From NCBI GenBank assembly GCA_020054055.1, contig JAGVLZ010000332.1, forward strand, positions 1-8,503: a stretch of 8,503 bases of DNA, given 5' to 3'. This DNA comes from Phycisphaerales bacterium. GTDB lineage: Bacteria; Planctomycetota; Phycisphaerae; Phycisphaerales; UBA1924. Under the pieces are notes generated by a model. That model searched no databases. It saw only the letters and a program-made list of their open reading frames with translations, and was not told where the DNA came from. Positions 6,621 to 8,503 of this stretch are shown here, piece by piece. Every line of letters starts with the position of its first letter. Within the stretch, counting starts at the first letter, position 1. The translations under genes and the position numbers were made by a program.

Positions 6621-6648
6621 AGCCCGCGGCCGTCCGCGGGGCTTTTTT
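6621..6648 (+). terminator. Rho-independent terminator after the metallopeptidase gene
   Basis: The arms AGCCCGCGG (6621-6629) and CCGCGGGGCT (6634-6643) form a GC-rich stem with one bulged G and a CCGT loop, followed by six T (6643-6648). It begins 24 bp after the stop at 6597. The T-run is only on the plus strand, so it serves the rightward transcript. Confidence 0.9.
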
Positions 6649-6651
6649 CAT

Positions 6652-6714
6652 CCTCCCCGGTCCTATGCCGGGGGCGGGGGAGGCGGCACGAGTCCGCGGG
6701 CGATGGAGGGGGCG
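6652..6714 (+). repeat. Third, degenerate copy of the hairpin repeat
   Basis: This copy starts CCTCCCCGGTCCTA and ends GGAGGGGGCG, in the same orientation as the copy at 681-738. It shares CCCCGGTCCTA and CCGGGGG with the complement of the right copy, CGAGTC in the middle, and the GGAGGGGG end; insertions have lengthened the loop side of the first hairpin. An outer stem CCTCCCC/GGGGAGG (6652-6658 with 6677-6683) is kept. It lies between the terminator and the convergent stop at 6734, where it could also act on the leftward transcript. Confidence 0.65.
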
Positions 6715-6733
6715 ATGATGACCGTTTAGCCCC

Positions 6734-8503
6734 TCATCCTGGATCAATCGCCACATCCAACTCGACCGTCATCGGCTGGAAGCACGCCTCATCGTCGCAC
6801 GCCTGATACGTCACGACGATCATCGGCCTGCCGGACCACGCCTCCTCCGTTCTCTCCAATCGCAGCGCAAAGCGAAGCAACCCCGCGTACACCATCAACT
6901 TCCCCTTGTCCTCAGGAGGAAGCGCCGCCCCCTGATACGCCTCCCCCTTCGCGTAGTCGACCGCCAGGCGCACCCCGCTCCCGCCGCGCAACTCGAACTC
7001 GAGTGGCACGAGCCCCTCCACTCCCGGCTCGTGCGCCGTGACGTGGAACCCCTTGGCGATGCGCAGTTCGACCGCCAGTTCCGCTGGCCTGTCCCGAGCA
7101 ACCTCCACCCGCTCCTCGGCCGCGAAGACCCGCACGGGCGTGTCGTGCGCCCGCACAACTTCAGGGCCGCCCCCCGGTCCCGCGCCGATCGCTTCGACAA
7201 GCGTCGCATCGAGCCGAAGCAATCGGAGCAGCCCCCGCGTCGCGACCGATGCCCCCACCGGCGATTCCGCCACCGCATGGCTGATGCTCGCGAGAACCCG
7301 CGCCGCTTCCTCCAGGTATGAACGCTCGCCCGTGATCTCGTACAGGTCGATCAGGTTGTTCATCATCACCGCCGGGCCGGAGGGCATCGCCCCGTCGTAG
7401 GTGCCGCTGGTCCGCACGATGAGGTCCGACTGTTCCGGCATGGTGTCGAAGAGCACGCCGGGGCGGGCGGCGTCGCCGAAGCGTTGCTTCGCTTCGCCCC
7501 AGAGTTCTCGGGCGGCGGCGAGGGAGGTGTTGTCGGGATCGTCGAGCGCGAGCCCCGCACGATGCAGGGCGATCAGCCCATGCATCAGCATCGCGTAATC
7601 TTCGAGGAACGCCGGGGTCTTCGAGGTCCCGGCACGATGCGTGCGGAGGAGGCCTCCCCTTGCGTGCGCGCGGGGCTCGTCGCGCATGTGCTTGAGGATG
7701 AACGCCGCCGCGCGGCGCGCCGCCTCAAGATACTTCCGCTCCTTCAGCGCCGTCCCGCCGTCCGCCATCCCCGCGATCATCAGCCCGTTCCACGACACGA
7801 TCGCCTTGTCGTCCAGCCCAGGCTGGTCGCGCTTCTTCCGCGCTTCGAACAAACGCTCATTCACGCGCGCCAGCCGCGCCGCATCCACCGGCCCGACTCG
7901 CTCCTTCAGAAACAGCACGTTCGCGGGCGCATCCTCGGGATGGTGCGGGTCTCTGAAGTTCGTGCCCGCCGAGACGCCGTAGACCTTCGATGCAAACTCC
8001 CACTCTTCGTCGCCGAGAGCATCGACGAACTGTTCCCGCGTCCACAGATAGTTCTGACCCTCGCGGTGGTTCACCTCCGCATCCTGCGCGGAGTAAAACG
8101 CCCCGCCTTCAGCGGTCATCTCGCGCAGCACATAGTCGAGCGTCCGCCGCAGGATCGTCGCATCAAACTCGTCCCCCGTCGCGCGATACGACCGCGCGTA
8201 CAGCGACGCCAGTTGCCCGTTGTCGTACAGCATCTTCTCGAAGTGCGGCACGAGCCACTTCTCATCCGTGCTGTAGCGATGAAACCCTCCCCCAACCTGG
8301 TCGAACATCCCGCCCAGCGCCATCTTGTCGAGCGTCAGCCGCAACGCCCGCCGCGCGCTCGCCTGCACAGCCGGATCGGGAATCGAGTCGATCGCCTCGA
8401 AGAGAAACTCCAAGTACACCGGCTGCGGGAACTTCGGCGCGGAGCCGAAGCCGCCTTCGCGCGCATCGTGCAGCCGCAGCAGCATTGATACGGCTTGCCC
8501 CAC
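6734..8503 (-). CDS. YyaL/SSP411-family protein with DsbD-alpha-like C-terminal domain, N-terminus cut
   Basis: The leftward frame is open to the right edge; 589 residues are visible and the usual N-terminal thioredoxin-like (DUF255) domain lies outside. Residues 1 to about 430 form the alpha/alpha-barrel part of the YyaL/SSP411 family, related to N-acylglucosamine epimerase-like folds. Signature blocks are GGFGSAPKFP (17-26), GGMFDQVGGGFHRYSTDEKWLVPHFEKMLYD in two parts (64-94), FYSAQDAE (136-143), YLWTREQ (152-158), DDKAIVSWNGLMI (231-243), FLEDYAML (299-306) and MPSGPAVMMNNLIDLY (373-388). The family's biochemical role is not firmly known. Residues about 455-587 form a second, beta-rich domain ending in YQACDDEACFQP, resembling the N-terminal domain of DsbD, whose two cysteines exchange disulfides; here C569 and C574 are four residues apart. 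This suggests a redox role together with the thioredoxin domain, probably outside the cytoplasm, though the signal region cannot be seen. It ends 20 bp from the third hairpin repeat, convergent with the metallopeptidase gene. Confidence 0.92.
   Translation of the reverse strand: MGQAVSMLLRLHDAREGGFGSAPKFPQPVYLEFLFEAIDSIPDPAVQASARRALRLTLDKMALGGMFDQVGGGFHRYSTDEKWLVPHFEKMLYDNGQLASLYARSYRATGDEFDATILRRTLDYVLREMTAEGGAFYSAQDAEVNHREGQNYLWTREQFVDALGDEEWEFASKVYGVSAGTNFRDPHHPEDAPANVLFLKERVGPVDAARLARVNERLFEARKKRDQPGLDDKAIVSWNGLMIAGMADGGTALKERKYLEAARRAAAFILKHMRDEPRAHARGGLLRTHRAGTSKTPAFLEDYAMLMHGLIALHRAGLALDDPDNTSLAAARELWGEAKQRFGDAARPGVLFDTMPEQSDLIVRTSGTYDGAMPSGPAVMMNNLIDLYEITGERSYLEEAARVLASISHAVAESPVGASVATRGLLRLLRLDATLVEAIGAGPGGGPEVVRAHDTPVRVFAAEERVEVARDRPAELAVELRIAKGFHVTAHEPGVEGLVPLEFELRGGSGVRLAVDYAKGEAYQGAALPPEDKGKLMVYAGLLRFALRLERTEEAWSGRPMIVVTYQACDDEACFQPMTVELDVAIDPG

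Noticed and set aside
7484..8488. 334-codon rightward frame opposite the YyaL-like gene
   Set aside because: It is an Arg/Pro/His-rich shadow with no domain; the leftward frame carries the family signatures.
1..8503. CRISPR array, tRNA, rRNA or riboswitch
   Set aside because: No regularly spaced repeats, cloverleaf or rRNA-like sequence, or recognisable aptamer was seen on either strand.

Overview
The window is a GC-rich stretch of bacterial chromosome, tightly packed with genes. It most resembles a planctomycete of the Phycisphaerae type. The main reason is the C-terminus of the large secreted peptidase, which ends in two dockerin-like calcium loops, each followed by 'VLANF'. Tails of this kind are typical of secreted proteins in that group. 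This assignment is inferred from protein style; no rRNA or marker gene is present.

Layout. (1) 2-637 (+) is the C-terminal part of a conserved protein of unknown function with a GLHHP motif, cut by the left edge. (2) 634-1194 (+) is a DUF559-type, Vsr-like putative endonuclease. It overlaps the first gene by an ATGA junction, and its core is framed by two inverted copies of a 58-bp hairpin repeat (681-738 and 1134-1191). (3) 1220-2596 (+) is fumarylacetoacetase (fahA), the last enzyme of tyrosine/homogentisate degradation. (4) 2697-3623 (+) is an exported beta-carbonic anhydrase with a Pro/Thr/His-rich tail. (5) 3624-3789 is an intergenic region with a small palindrome and a direct repeat. 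(6) 3790-6597 (+) is a secreted HExxH metallopeptidase with a propeptide, beta-sandwich-like regions and a dockerin-like tail. (7) 6598-6733 is a convergent intergenic region holding a rho-independent terminator and a third, degenerate copy of the hairpin repeat. (8) 6734-8503 (-) is a YyaL/SSP411-type (DUF255 family) protein with a DsbD-alpha-like domain fused at its C-terminus; its thioredoxin domain lies beyond the right edge.

How the genes fit together. Genes 1 to 3 read in one direction with overlap or short spacing and may be co-transcribed. The GLHHP protein and FahA could share a catabolic context, with the DUF559/repeat unit as an insertion between them. The carbonic anhydrase has its own strong ribosome binding site 100 bp after fahA. 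The metallopeptidase looks like a separate transcription unit with its own upstream region and terminator. The YyaL-like gene is convergent and belongs to a unit entering from the right.

The most unusual feature is the DUF559 gene enclosed by inverted repeat arms. Both arms are translated into the protein's ends, the two copies differ partly by base-pair-preserving changes, and a third copy lies 5.5 kb away. This looks like a small repeat family with a nuclease gene as cargo or partner.
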